Positions 42,677 through 51,167 of a DNA stretch of 64,000 nt are shown in pieces (within the stretch, counting starts at the first letter, position 1; every line of letters starts with the position of its first letter). Under the pieces are notes generated by a model. That model had not been told where the DNA came from. It saw nothing but the letters and a program-made list of their open reading frames with translations, and made no database searches. Made by a program: the position numbers and the translations under genes. The stretch lies in contig NZ_JACOPW010000013.1 of the NCBI RefSeq assembly GCF_015461845.1, forward strand, positions 27,255 through 91,254. Reading direction: 5' to 3'. The DNA is from Pseudomonas mucoides (GTDB lineage Bacteria > Pseudomonadota > Gammaproteobacteria > Pseudomonadales > Pseudomonadaceae).

Positions 42677-43333
42677 ATGCTTGCGGATTTTGAGGACATC
42701 GCAGAGGAGATTGGCCTGACAATCCCCGCTGCGCTCGCACAGCTGATCGAACTAGGCGCCCAGCCTTTCAAGCGCGGAGTACCCACGCTGTTCGCCAGCC
42801 TTCACGATATAGAACTCATCGACTGCGGTGATGTGGAGCGACTGCTCGGTGACTGGCTTGGCCGTGACAAGCAGCGTGGTGCAGGATTCACATTGCTCCC
42901 ATTTGCGATGTCATGCGGAGTGGATGCTTATTGCTACGTCCTGTTTGAAGAGGGTGACGAAGGCATCGCTCGAGTAAAGCACGATGAAGAGACCTCAGAG
43001 CTTGAGTACCCATCAATTTCGCACTGGATTGCGAGCGAATACATAAGAGCGTTCACCAATCTTGCCGAAATTGGATGCTTTGGTGCAGATGGGGGCGAGC
43101 GCCTGCAGAGCGAGCTAGGTCTCTTGGAGCGCATCCTACTGCCCGAACACCTAGAGCTTCTTTTGGGGTTGTTAAGTGCCGATGTAGTGGTCCGCCCATT
43201 CCGTGCCGGCCCTAGATCCGCTTTGCTCGAAGTGCCTTCTCTGTTGGGACAAGACCAAGCAGAAACCCTAATCCAATCCCTGGCTTTTGAAAACCCGCTT
43301 GAGTTTGACGTACTCCCGGAGTGGGAAGACTGA
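42677..43333 (+). CDS. SMI1/KNR4 (SUKH)-like protein, 218 aa
   Basis: The start at 42677 has AGGAAG 6 nt upstream. Residues about 15-130 resemble the SUKH fold: an N-terminal helix with IAEEIGLTIPAALAQLIELG, then L-D--ERLLGDWLG, LLPFAM-CGVDAYCYVLFEE and IARV-HDEET, followed by SHWIASEYIRAF. SUKH proteins are often immunity proteins for secreted toxins, but no toxin gene is adjacent. It overlaps no gene; the next start is 27 nt away (rnhB). Confidence 0.65.
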   Translation: MLADFEDIAEEIGLTIPAALAQLIELGAQPFKRGVPTLFASLHDIELIDCGDVERLLGDWLGRDKQRGAGFTLLPFAMSCGVDAYCYVLFEEGDEGIARVKHDEETSELEYPSISHWIASEYIRAFTNLAEIGCFGADGGERLQSELGLLERILLPEHLELLLGLLSADVVVRPFRAGPRSALLEVPSLLGQDQAETLIQSLAFENPLEFDVLPEWED

Positions 43334-43359
43334 AATCAACCCGATATCAGGAAAGAACG

Positions 43360-43986
43360 ATGTCTCAATTTAGTTTTGAGTTCGCCGGCAGTGAAGTCGT
43401 TGCGGGTGTTGATGAGGTAGGCCGGGGGCCTTTATGTGGGGATGTGGTTACGGCTGCAGTCATTTTAGATCCATCACGGCCAATCCAAGGATTGAATGAC
43501 TCAAAAAAACTCAGTGAGAAGAAACGTGATCTTCTGTACGACGAAATTTGTGAAAAGGCTCTAGCGTGGTCGATCGGCCGGGCAAGCGTTGAAGAAATCG
43601 ATCAGCTAAACATATTGCAAGCCACCATGCTGGCCATGCAGCGAGCTGTCTACGGCCTGAATGTTACTCCTACTTTGGTGCTGATTGATGGTAATCGATG
43701 CCCAATCCTACCGATGCGAGCAGAGGCCATCATCAAAGGGGACGGGCTGATTGCCGAAATCTCAGCTGCATCAGTGCTTGCCAAAGTCGTCCGTGACAGG
43801 GAGATGCAATCGGCAGATCTGCTTTACCCAGGGTATGGGCTCGCAGGGCATAAAGGCTATCCATCCCCGGAACACTTGGAGGCCCTTACCCGATTGGGAG
43901 TAACCCCGATACACCGGAAGACATTTGCTCCCGTGCGAAAGATTCTAGCAAGCCTGAATTATGTTGGTGGGAGCGCAGTTAGTTGA
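43360..43986 (+). CDS. rnhB: Ribonuclease HII
   Basis: Cleaves RNA of RNA-DNA hybrids, including single ribonucleotides. The start at 43360 follows AGGAAAG; motif GVDEVGRGPLCGDV (first catalytic Asp-Glu pair), LIDGNR and ISAASVLAKVVRDREM are all present, as is HKGYPSPEHLEAL. 208 residues, normal length. A plasmid copy is unusual; it may remove primer RNA during plasmid or transfer replication. Confidence 0.95.
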   Translation: MSQFSFEFAGSEVVAGVDEVGRGPLCGDVVTAAVILDPSRPIQGLNDSKKLSEKKRDLLYDEICEKALAWSIGRASVEEIDQLNILQATMLAMQRAVYGLNVTPTLVLIDGNRCPILPMRAEAIIKGDGLIAEISAASVLAKVVRDREMQSADLLYPGYGLAGHKGYPSPEHLEALTRLGVTPIHRKTFAPVRKILASLNYVGGSAVS

Positions 43987-44033
43987 GGCAGGTGGCTGAC
44001 CGTGCAGGCTTGTTCTAATTTCTCAGCAGTGTA

Positions 44034-44258
44034 GTGGCGCTCTTGATGGGCGTGCTATTGCTGCCGGCCTTTGATAAGGCCGATGTGCCCGCTGTCTTAT
44101 TGCTAGGAATAGTTTGTGGGGCTATTGGGACAATAGTTTGTGCTGCTTCTGAAGAGCCCAAAGGTTTTATATGGATGGGCAAGCAGGAGAGTAGTAGTGC
44201 CCACCCTCCGACCGCTGATGCTTATGGATTAAACTCGACGCCTGAACTTCCTGAATGA
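44034..44258 (+). CDS. Possible small membrane protein, 74 aa
   Basis: Starts with GTG at 44034; no strong ribosome site. Two hydrophobic stretches (residues 3-12 and 20-40) and a hydrophilic tail. Overlaps the convergent gene at 44229 by 30 nt. Weak support. Confidence 0.3.
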   Translation: MALLMGVLLLPAFDKADVPAVLLLGIVCGAIGTIVCAASEEPKGFIWMGKQESSSAHPPTADAYGLNSTPELPE

Positions 44259-44690
44259 TCGGTACAGCTCAAAGAAAGCAAAGGTGCCAACGACAATTAA
44301 GTACGTCACCTTAATCAGTGCCCCCTGGTGTGCCGCGAGTTGATCGATGCTGACGGACTCCACTGAATGAGACCCGCATACCTTAAGATGGTCCGGCATG
44401 CGCGCTGGTTCGATTGGCTTGTCATCGCAACTCTCGATGAGCACCTGCCCCGGGATGACCTTGTTGGTTCCTACGAGCCGCTGGGACATCTCCATGGTCG
44501 ACAACATCATATATGGAATTTCAGCAAAGCCTCGGCCTTGCATCCCTATCAGCGCGACCATGCAAGCCGAAAGAATCGCAGGGTAGACGACTGCGACTTT
44601 GAACACAGTACGGATAGATCGTGAGACAAAAACGAGCTTTGACTCGTACTGGTGTTGCAACAGAAAATCTCGAATTTGAGTTAACTGCAT
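44229..44690 (-). CDS. Membrane protein, 153 aa
   Basis: Two hydrophobic segments (about 30-50 and 125-145) flank a soluble periplasmic-type region with two cysteines. No family known. Leftward, after the kinase gene; its leader contains GAGG before the ATG. Confidence 0.55.
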   Translation of the reverse strand: MQLTQIRDFLLQHQYESKLVFVSRSIRTVFKVAVVYPAILSACMVALIGMQGRGFAEIPYMMLSTMEMSQRLVGTNKVIPGQVLIESCDDKPIEPARMPDHLKVCGSHSVESVSIDQLAAHQGALIKVTYLIVVGTFAFFELYRSFRKFRRRV

Positions 44691-44779
44691 AATGACCTCG
44701 CCAGCGAATGAGAAGTTATGATCAGTCCTCGCCTATCCATTCACCAGCCAAAATAGGGCTCCGTTTTTTGGTAACCTGA

Positions 44780-46719
44780 TCAGTTGAGTGCTTTGCAATC
44801 AGCCTCAGCTTGTGCAAGCTCATCAGCAGCCTGTTGCACCGTTTTTAGATGTCGGTGTAGCGCCCCTTCGCGCACCTCCGGACCCTGCCTGATATCTTTT
44901 AGGCCCTGCACCATCAGAGCAGAAATCTCGACTGCACGCTTCCGCACAGCACTCTTAACTAATTGCGTGTCCGCAGGCGTGATGGCGGTTGCAGGGTTAA
45001 ACCGAAAATTGCGCTCATGAGAGTCTCGCCAATCCAACAGTACCTGGATAATTCGCTCTCCAAATCCTCTTATCTGCATGATCTTGCGCGCATTGATCTC
45101 TGCGGCGGTTTCAATGCCGAACGCTTGCAAAGCTGCTCGCTTAGCGGGCCCAACGCCTGGCAGGACGGCCTTCTGAAAAATCGCTCTAGGTACGCTGTGC
45201 GTTGGCGTTGCTCAGCTTTACTGCGAAGGCCTGCGAGATCTTTCTGCTCCCTGATAGCCAAGGTGTCAAACTCAAGCTTGAGCCTGTTTAGCAACTCGCG
45301 CTTGGCTGCTACCTGATCAACACCGGAGTCTGCCTTCAGTTCCTTCACTGCATCTTCGTGTCGTTTACGAGCAGCTTCCCTCACAAGGGTTCGACGCTGC
45401 TTCTCTTCCGTCTTAGCTTTTGTGCCAAATTGCCCCACGAACAGCCAGGTCATAGCAACGATCACTAGGTATATGAGCGGATACCCACCCACGGCCGACC
45501 ATATCGCGATCGTAATAGCCGTCAGCGATAAGCTCATGATGTGCTTGGCGGTTGTGCTGAATACTCCAAGCGGCAAAGGATCTGGCTGCGGGCTAGGATT
45601 TCTCGCTTGTGGGATTAGCACTGGGGCAAGAACTGGTACTTTGGTTATCGCTGCCCATACTTCACCAATCCTGACTGGGGTACCGTTATTTGCCTCCCCT
45701 GGTGCGTAGATGGGTGTGACAGTGAAGTAGGAGACACCCTTGCCATCCATCAAACACCAAGGGCAAGTGCTCAGATGTGACGGAAAGGTGTGGAGCTTTG
45801 ATTTCGCACATGGCCGGAGCGAGGACCGGAGTTCGTCCAGTGCGACCATCCATTGATGGGCAGTTGGTCGACCTGCCTGTTGGCCTGCCACCGTGAATGT
45901 ATTCTCAAACATCCCGGCAATTGAGCCTGGCACCGTCGATAGAGGTAGTGCGTTGGGGGGCGGAAGTAGAAGGGATTGGCTGGCGCTATACGCAAACCTG
46001 AATTCTGAGATGTTGTCTTCAATCGTTTCGCCGACACCTTCCTTCTGAGGCACGCCGGCGAAAGGGTGCCGACCGCCCATCAAGAGGTGCCAGATGAGCA
46101 GACCAAGACCGAAGTTATCATGGTTTGGCGTTCGCACTACTCCGCGGAAACTTTTGCCCTGAAGCTCAGGGGGTGTGTAGGTCCCGACGCCGACTTCGCA
46201 GAGGTGCTGGTTAACGCCGTCGCTTAACTGGTACGAGTCGCAGTCAATCAACTTGACCACGGCGGACTGTCCTACATAGAGATTTCCATGGTTTACATCG
46301 CCGGCTACAAATCCGCGATCGTGCAGGACGGAAAAAGCAGCTGCGGTGTTTCGAGCAGCGTACACGAGGAAGTCCCAGCCCCTTTGCGGAAACTCCTGCT
46401 TTCGCTGTGCCGGGCTATAGAGGGACTGGATCGGCTTCATCCCGCCGACCTTTTGCATCGTAAAACCAACCACGGGCCCGCCGCGGGATTCATGGAGCGT
46501 CGCTTGAGGCCAAGCTGCGTACTTCAGTAGTTTTTCATCGTGGACACCCACCATGTAACTGAGCTTGGTTTGTTTATCTCGATCGAGGGGGGCGTGGTAC
46601 ACCTTGGCTACAACATCTCGCGTTCCTTGAAGGGTGAATACCGAGCCTTCGCCACCTTTGCCAAGTACCTCAACAAGTTCACACGGGTTACCGTCCGCTG
46701 TATAGAGCCTGCGTGCCAT
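44780..46719 (-). CDS. Ser/Thr protein kinase with helix-hairpin-helix tail, frameshifted (YegI/TerY-P type)
   Basis: Residues 1-270 are a protein kinase domain: Gly-loop GKGGEGSVF (20-28), Lys39, catalytic GDVNHGN (140-146) and DCD in place of DFG (159-161), as is usual for the COG4248/YegI family. A Cys pair (STCPWC) is followed by two membrane segments and a coiled coil. Expected next is a helix-hairpin-helix domain. It exists (LPGVGPAKRAALQAFGIETA) but in another frame: the first frame ends at 45070 and the HhH frame runs on to the stop at 44780. One extra T in the TTTTT run (45176-45180) would restore one protein. Either a mutation, a sequencing error or slippage. Confidence 0.75.
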
Positions 46720-46720
46720 C

Positions 46721-47476
46721 TCAGACCCTCAATACGGCAATGGCAAGGGACTTGTCGTCATCAGTCCTTTCGTTGATCCTGGAGCTTCCGAGGAAGCCTT
46801 CCAGCGCAGCACCTATCTGTGGTCGACTTACATCCGTGAGGAATTGCATCTTCCGAAAAATTGGTTCGAAAAAAGGCCCGTGAGGTTCGCGCTTGGCCAT
46901 GTCCAGAGCAAGATGCTGTAACCCATCAGAGAAGAGCGCCAGGGCTGTTACGCCCGCTGGGTATACACGAACGGCCAACTTCTCGATTGCGTCTTTTTGA
47001 CAGATAAATAAAGTTTCGTTTGCGTAGTGCCCGTTCATGGGCTCAATCGCTAATTCAAGTCCATGCTGCCCGTCGAGAACGATTCCGCCGTCACCAATCT
47101 GGAATACTAGTGTTCCTGCGGAAGAGGTGAGTGCGCCGAGAAAGGTGCAGGAATACGCTCGGATCGGCAGTTGGCTTTGATCAGCAGCTTGCGAGATGGC
47201 CTGACGGATTTCATTTACGATCTGAAGAGCTAGGCTTTCATCAAGCGGTAGCTCGGCTAGTTCCATCAGCTGTGCGACGGTCTCGTTTGCTGTACGCACG
47301 GCAATATCTGCGCCTTGCTCTCCACACTCGGCACTGCCGGCGCCGTCGGAAACAAATAGAGCGACCCATGGCGAGCCGGCTTGGTCAAAAACCTGAGAGG
47401 AACAGCGATCTTCGCATCGGCCGCCACGCTCAGTGTGCGCGGTTCCAATCGACACCGCGCTAGCGCATTCCCACAT
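46721..47476 (-). CDS. PP2C-type protein phosphatase
   Basis: Removes phosphate from proteins made by the adjacent kinase. Residues 1-40 contain TERGGRCEDR, residues 45-60 FVSDGAGSAECGEQGA, and later LTSSAGTLVFQIGDGGIVL and LALFSDGLQHLALD, the PP2C metal-binding Asp motifs. 251 residues. ATG at 47476 is shared with the vWA stop (TGATG). Middle gene of the triad kinase-phosphatase-vWA. Confidence 0.85.
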   Translation of the reverse strand: MWECASAVSIGTAHTERGGRCEDRCSSQVFDQAGSPWVALFVSDGAGSAECGEQGADIAVRTANETVAQLMELAELPLDESLALQIVNEIRQAISQAADQSQLPIRAYSCTFLGALTSSAGTLVFQIGDGGIVLDGQHGLELAIEPMNGHYANETLFICQKDAIEKLAVRVYPAGVTALALFSDGLQHLALDMAKREPHGPFFEPIFRKMQFLTDVSRPQIGAALEGFLGSSRINERTDDDKSLAIAVLRV

Positions 47477-48138
47477 CACACACTTGCCCACCCGGTTGGC
47501 GGAGCGAGTTGAACCTCGGTTCCTGGTGAAGACTGCGAAACCGCCTTCATTGAGGCGGAAAGCCACTGGAACAACTCGCGGAACTTCAGTCCATCAAGTT
47601 TCAATGGAGCGCGTACGCTGATCTGGGAGAGCACCTCCATATTGGCTCCTTCGACCCCTACGGTGAAGAGGGCGAAACGCTTGTTCTGCTCGCCATCACG
47701 AACCAATGCAGCAGCGTGCTTCCAAGCATCAGTCGGACCCCCGTCAGTGATTACCAGAATCCACGGTCGAAAAAGTGCTACCCCGTTCTCCCGGATGATC
47801 GCCTTACGGTCTTCAAGCATCTTGAGGCCGGTGGTGATGGCTTCGCCCAGAGGCGTATCCCCACGAGCTAAGAGGACAGGTGGCATAAATGCGCCAGCTT
47901 CAATAAACGGAGTGTGGATCTCAACTGGGCCGAACGTAACGATACCGATTTCAACGCGTTGTAAAGCCAATGCGTCCGCTGCCAGCTCGTCTTTGAATTG
48001 TACGAGTCCATCGTTTAGGGCATCGAGTGCCGGGCCGTCCATGCTCCGCGATACGTCCAGGAGGAGTAGGCATGGGCAACGGGGCTCGGGGTTATCGGCG
48101 AATGAATCCACCTCTGCGAAGTCGATCTGGTCTGTCAT
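47476..48138 (-). CDS. von Willebrand factor A protein (TerY/YegL type)
   Basis: First gene of the triad. MIDAS metal site: Asp28-x-Ser30-x-Ser32 (LLDVSRSMDG), Thr95 (GDTPLGEA) and Asp132 (ITDGGPTDAW). 220 residues, cytoplasmic. In the TerY-P triad (vWA, PP2C, kinase) it is thought to act in a stress or tellurite-linked sensing and assembly complex. The ATG at 48138 has a GGAAT-like site only, but the frame is full-length and complete. Confidence 0.9.
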   Translation of the reverse strand: MTDQIDFAEVDSFADNPEPRCPCLLLLDVSRSMDGPALDALNDGLVQFKDELAADALALQRVEIGIVTFGPVEIHTPFIEAGAFMPPVLLARGDTPLGEAITTGLKMLEDRKAIIRENGVALFRPWILVITDGGPTDAWKHAAALVRDGEQNKRFALFTVGVEGANMEVLSQISVRAPLKLDGLKFRELFQWLSASMKAVSQSSPGTEVQLAPPTGWASV

Positions 48139-48534
48139 TGGGAATAGTCCGGCGTCATGAAGAGCGTAAGGTTACTGTTGGAATATTCCAAACACATCCC
48201 AAAACGATACGTCGTTTTCCGTTCAAGTATCTGCAAGCGCTTATCTACATGTCGTTCTCTGGCGCGTTTCAAAAGGGTATCGGCATCAATGGCCGTCGAG
48301 TCCACACAATCCGCAGCAATGAAGTTTTCCGTGTACACCGCGCTTGGCCTGGCCTGTTGGTATGCTGATTAGGAGGGTCCGCGCCAGCTCTCTCAGGATC
48401 GGCCTCGATCCCCGTTCAATCCTGACAGCGAGAAACAATAGCCACAGCCTCCCGGCGCGCAGCATGTCTTCGTCCACGCCAAAGTAGCCACCTGAGCCGC
48501 TTCGCATCCGTCAGGAAGCATGCCCGAGCGTGGC
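48139..48534. other. Intergenic, no feature seen
   Basis: Contains the promoter of the leftward triad presumably near 48150-48200 (AT-rich TTGGAATATTCCAA palindrome-like sequence at about 48178-48191). No credible coding frame. Confidence 0.35.
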
Positions 48535-48951
48535 GTGATGCTGCTGTATCTCACCAACACCACCAGCATCCATGTCAAAGAGTTGGCTTTGCTCGAGGCT
48601 GGCGACGTGCTTTAGCCCGGCAGCGCCATCCGCCCAGAGACCTAGACCGAGAGTACCAAGGGCTGCCGGCCTCGCAACATCTACCCGACCAACCCAAAGT
48701 GCCTGGCCGCCATCGAGCATTGGATTGGCGTGCGATTCGCTCCAGCAAACGATCTGCCGACTCTACCGGGAGGCCAGCTTCACGATGTCTCGCATAGTGT
48801 CCGGCGCAACCTAGTCCGCCACTTACTGGCAGCGACCGGTGAGGTGGAGACGGTGCAGACCATCCCGGGTCAAAATCTGGATCGCAGCAACCCCTACTTA
48901 ATCGTCGATCAGGCCACCATTCGAAAAGCTTATGAGCTTGCCCTTTACTGA
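48535..48951 (+). pseudogene. Tyrosine recombinase/integrase remnant
   Basis: A single frame reads through two in-frame stop codons yet matches the C-terminal half of a site-specific integrase: LLYLTNTTSIHVKELALLE, then R-LVRHLLAATGEVETVQTIP and NPYLIVDQATIRKAYELAL at the end. The box II His (in G-H) reads Q (PGQNLDRSNPYL). N-terminus and catalytic residues are missing. It is a decayed mobile-element relic, facing the same direction as the following genes. Confidence 0.75.
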
Positions 48952-49249
48952 GTTAAACGACTTTTAGGCCCCCTGACTTGGGTTGCATTCTCCAGATTTG
49001 TGGGAGAATTCCCCAACGAGTTGGAATTCGCAGAGCGGTGGTTATCTTGAATACAAGAAACTGAACTGTCGGCCTGGTAGCGCGCCACCCCGTAGACGCC
49101 GAACCTACAACAAATGCATAGGGTAAATAGGGAGAAGTAGCATGGAACGTATCGTTTTTTCGTAATAGTTATGGCTTTGAGCTGGGGCGGGTTTTTCGCT
49201 TGGAAGCTCTCGTAGCAGTCAGTGAGGCCGGATTGACACGAAAAGTCAG
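48952..49249. other. Intergenic, no feature seen
   Basis: Short stretch without a coding frame; upstream region of the 88-aa gene at 49250. No repeats or RNA gene noticed. Confidence 0.3.
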
Positions 49250-49516
49250 ATGAAACCGCTACGTGAACAACTACTAGCTCTCGATGACGCGGGCTTAGCG
49301 CGGTTAGTGATGATCGCGGCTCAAGCCCTCAACGATCAGAACTGGATCGTGGAGATTGCAGACCTTTGCGATGTACCCCTCGCCGAACTAGAAGAATGGT
49401 CGGTGCGTGTTGTGTTGGGTGATGCCAATGAACCAGGGCTGCAAAATGCAGCCGCTGTCACCCTCGGTTGGTATCCAGAACCTGAAACTACCGGCTGCGA
49501 AGAAGACGCCCAGTAA
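49250..49516 (+). CDS. Hypothetical protein, 88 aa
   Basis: Small acidic helical protein (LLALDDAGLARLVMIAAQALN). No family. No ribosome site beyond a weak AAAAGT. It is followed by a hairpin and then by the ATPase gene, so it might be co-transcribed. Confidence 0.45.
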   Translation: MKPLREQLLALDDAGLARLVMIAAQALNDQNWIVEIADLCDVPLAELEEWSVRVVLGDANEPGLQNAAAVTLGWYPEPETTGCEEDAQ

Positions 49517-49532
49517 TCACGGAAATTATGCT

Positions 49533-49550
49533 GGCCCCGTTCAAGGGGCC
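49533..49550 (+). terminator. Hairpin GGCCCC-6 nt-GGGGCC
   Basis: Perfect 6-bp stem with a 6-nt loop, 17 nt after the 88-aa gene. No T-run follows (TTCG), so it may be an mRNA stability or pause element rather than a terminator. Confidence 0.35.
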
Positions 49551-49753
49551 TTCGACGGAAGAAGTGCTATTCGGCATGGTGATGCCATTCCAAATATCAT
49601 TTCAACAAGGCCACCCCAGCCTGTCGTCCTCGCCGGAAACGGTACGGTGAATGGGGGAGTAGACGAAGCTTGTTGGCAACCATTACCAGGCATCGAGAAC
49701 GAGGACTCCGACAACGCTATGCGTCAACCTGGCTCACATGGAAACCATCGACA

Positions 49754-50605
49754 ATGACTTCAGAAACTCTTAAAGCTCGCGCCAAACAACTGCGTCCGGC
49801 AGTCGCCGAAATGTTCAAGGTTTCGGTCACGCACTCTCAGGCCCTGGAGCTTGTGGCGAAGGCAGAAAATTTTCCCACTTGGGACGCCGCGTGTGTGTCC
49901 TATGGGCAGTCGGACAAAATCCAATCCCCCCGCACCCTTTACCCGACACAAAATATCAAGGTAAACGCCCGTCGCGATCAAACGCGAAGCATGGCCACCA
50001 TCTTTGAAGAAAGCGAAACGATCCCTCTGGAATTACATCGTTTGTTGGATCAATCGGATAACCGAGGGGCGCTGGTTCTTGTTTGCGGAGCCACGGGACA
50101 GGGGAAATCAACCACAGCCAATGTTGTGATCAACGACCTACTGCGTGCAAATATCAACACAAACGACCCCACATTGATTGTCGATGTGGGGCTCGGCAGC
50201 GAAACCTGTCTTGATTCCCCTTTAGGTCAAAGGCTGGTGTTGGTTGACGAAATTCGTTCTGCACGGCTTGCATTTGAGGTTGTGGCACTGGCGAAAGCAG
50301 GCGTAAAGGTTGTGGCAACATTGCATGGGAAACCGGGGATAGATCGTCTTCGCGTGCTCTTACGTCAGTTTGGGATAGGTGAAGTGTTTCTTGATGGGCT
50401 GATTGCCGAAGGTCAGATCTTGTCGATTGATCAAGAACTCGTTTGGCCTGATGTGGCCATGCAGATTCAATCAAACAGGGAGCGCCATGAGCTGATATTG
50501 CGTCAGCATGGTTTTGATGAGTCCAATGTCAAGAGTTTGGTCGATAAGGGGCCGCAGGCTGTTTTAGACGCCATTCTCCCAAAGGGTGAGCCTAGTCAGA
50601 ACTAG
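49754..50605 (+). CDS. PilT/GspE-type P-loop ATPase with N-terminal glyoxalase-related domain
   Basis: Start at 49754 (MTSETLKAR) chosen as the first residue of the conserved N-terminal domain: residues 1-50 (LKARAKQLRPAVAEMF ... THSQALELVAKAENFPTWD) match the small glyoxalase-related or GRP domain found at the N-terminus of several bacterial proteins. Residues 80-283 are a P-loop ATPase: Walker A CGATGQGKST, a Walker B-like stretch RLVLVDEIRS and LATLHGKPGIDRL, in the style of PilT/VirB11 secretion ATPases. 283 residues, cytoplasmic. It is remote from the tra cluster and has no recognised partner. Confidence 0.7.
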   Translation: MTSETLKARAKQLRPAVAEMFKVSVTHSQALELVAKAENFPTWDAACVSYGQSDKIQSPRTLYPTQNIKVNARRDQTRSMATIFEESETIPLELHRLLDQSDNRGALVLVCGATGQGKSTTANVVINDLLRANINTNDPTLIVDVGLGSETCLDSPLGQRLVLVDEIRSARLAFEVVALAKAGVKVVATLHGKPGIDRLRVLLRQFGIGEVFLDGLIAEGQILSIDQELVWPDVAMQIQSNRERHELILRQHGFDESNVKSLVDKGPQAVLDAILPKGEPSQN

Positions 50606-50619
50606 GATCTAAACGTATT

Positions 50620-50645
50620 AGGGGAGAAGGCTTAACGCTCCCCTT
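50620..50645 (+). terminator. Terminator after ATPase gene
   Basis: AGGGGAG / CTCCCCT stem with an 11-nt loop, followed by TTTCT. Lies 15 nt after the ATPase stop and 30 nt before the next gene. Confidence 0.7.
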
Positions 50646-50676
50646 TCTAAATATGTAATTGGTCACGGAAATCGCC

Positions 50677-51030
50677 ATGAAACATGAAATTGCAAAAGGT
50701 AAAACTGAGTTTTTCGACAAGCTTACGAAGTATCTCGCCGGTTCCCAGATTCCGACTTTCGACTCGACGAAGATGCTGTTGGATGTGGGCTCCAATACTG
50801 CTGATGCTGTTCGCCAGCCAGATGGAAGCTGGGAGGTCGCTGGTCAGGGTAGCGCCAACCTAATTTCTTCCATGGCTGTATCTGCCGAGCGCAAGGCTCG
50901 CAAGGTCGCTTTTCTGCCACGGCAGGTCGAGCGAAAGGTTGCTCGCTCTGCTCGACTGGCGCTCGTAAGTACGGGCCAAATCACACTCTGTGACGGGACG
51001 GTTATACGCCGTGCCAATGGTCAAGGATGA
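50677..51030 (+). CDS. Hypothetical protein, 117 aa
   Basis: Start at 50677 (MKHEIAKGK) has GGAAAT upstream. Basic C-terminus with RKARKVAFLPRQVERKVARSA, a possible nucleic-acid-binding segment. Followed within 45 bp by the group II intron 3' end. No known family. Confidence 0.5.
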   Translation: MKHEIAKGKTEFFDKLTKYLAGSQIPTFDSTKMLLDVGSNTADAVRQPDGSWEVAGQGSANLISSMAVSAERKARKVAFLPRQVERKVARSARLALVSTGQITLCDGTVIRRANGQG

Positions 51031-51113
51031 GTTAAGGGAAAGAACGCCGTGAGTTTTCGTTTTTTGATTATTGTCGGGTAGTCAGACGCGGTTGCCCGCG
51101 TCCAACCCCCTAA

Positions 51114-51147
51114 GAACCGTGCATGCGAGTTTCCCAGCACACGGCTC
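51114..51147 (-). ncRNA. Group II intron domain V
   Basis: The 34-nt hairpin begins GAGCCGTGTGC and closes with GCACGGTTC, matching the conserved catalytic domain V with its AGC-type triad region and GAAA tetraloop (in GGGAAACTC). Confidence 0.9.
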
Positions 51148-51167
51148 AAGCCTCTGCTAAGGCACCC

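Noticed and set aside
44740..44779. Terminator after the kinase (CCAAAA / TTTTTTGG)
   Set aside because: The stem is made only of A-T pairs with an irregular loop and is too weak to call.
45070..46719. Kinase called inactive because DFG reads DCD
   Set aside because: The DCD form with GDVNHGN is usual in this kinase family, so it does not show loss of activity.
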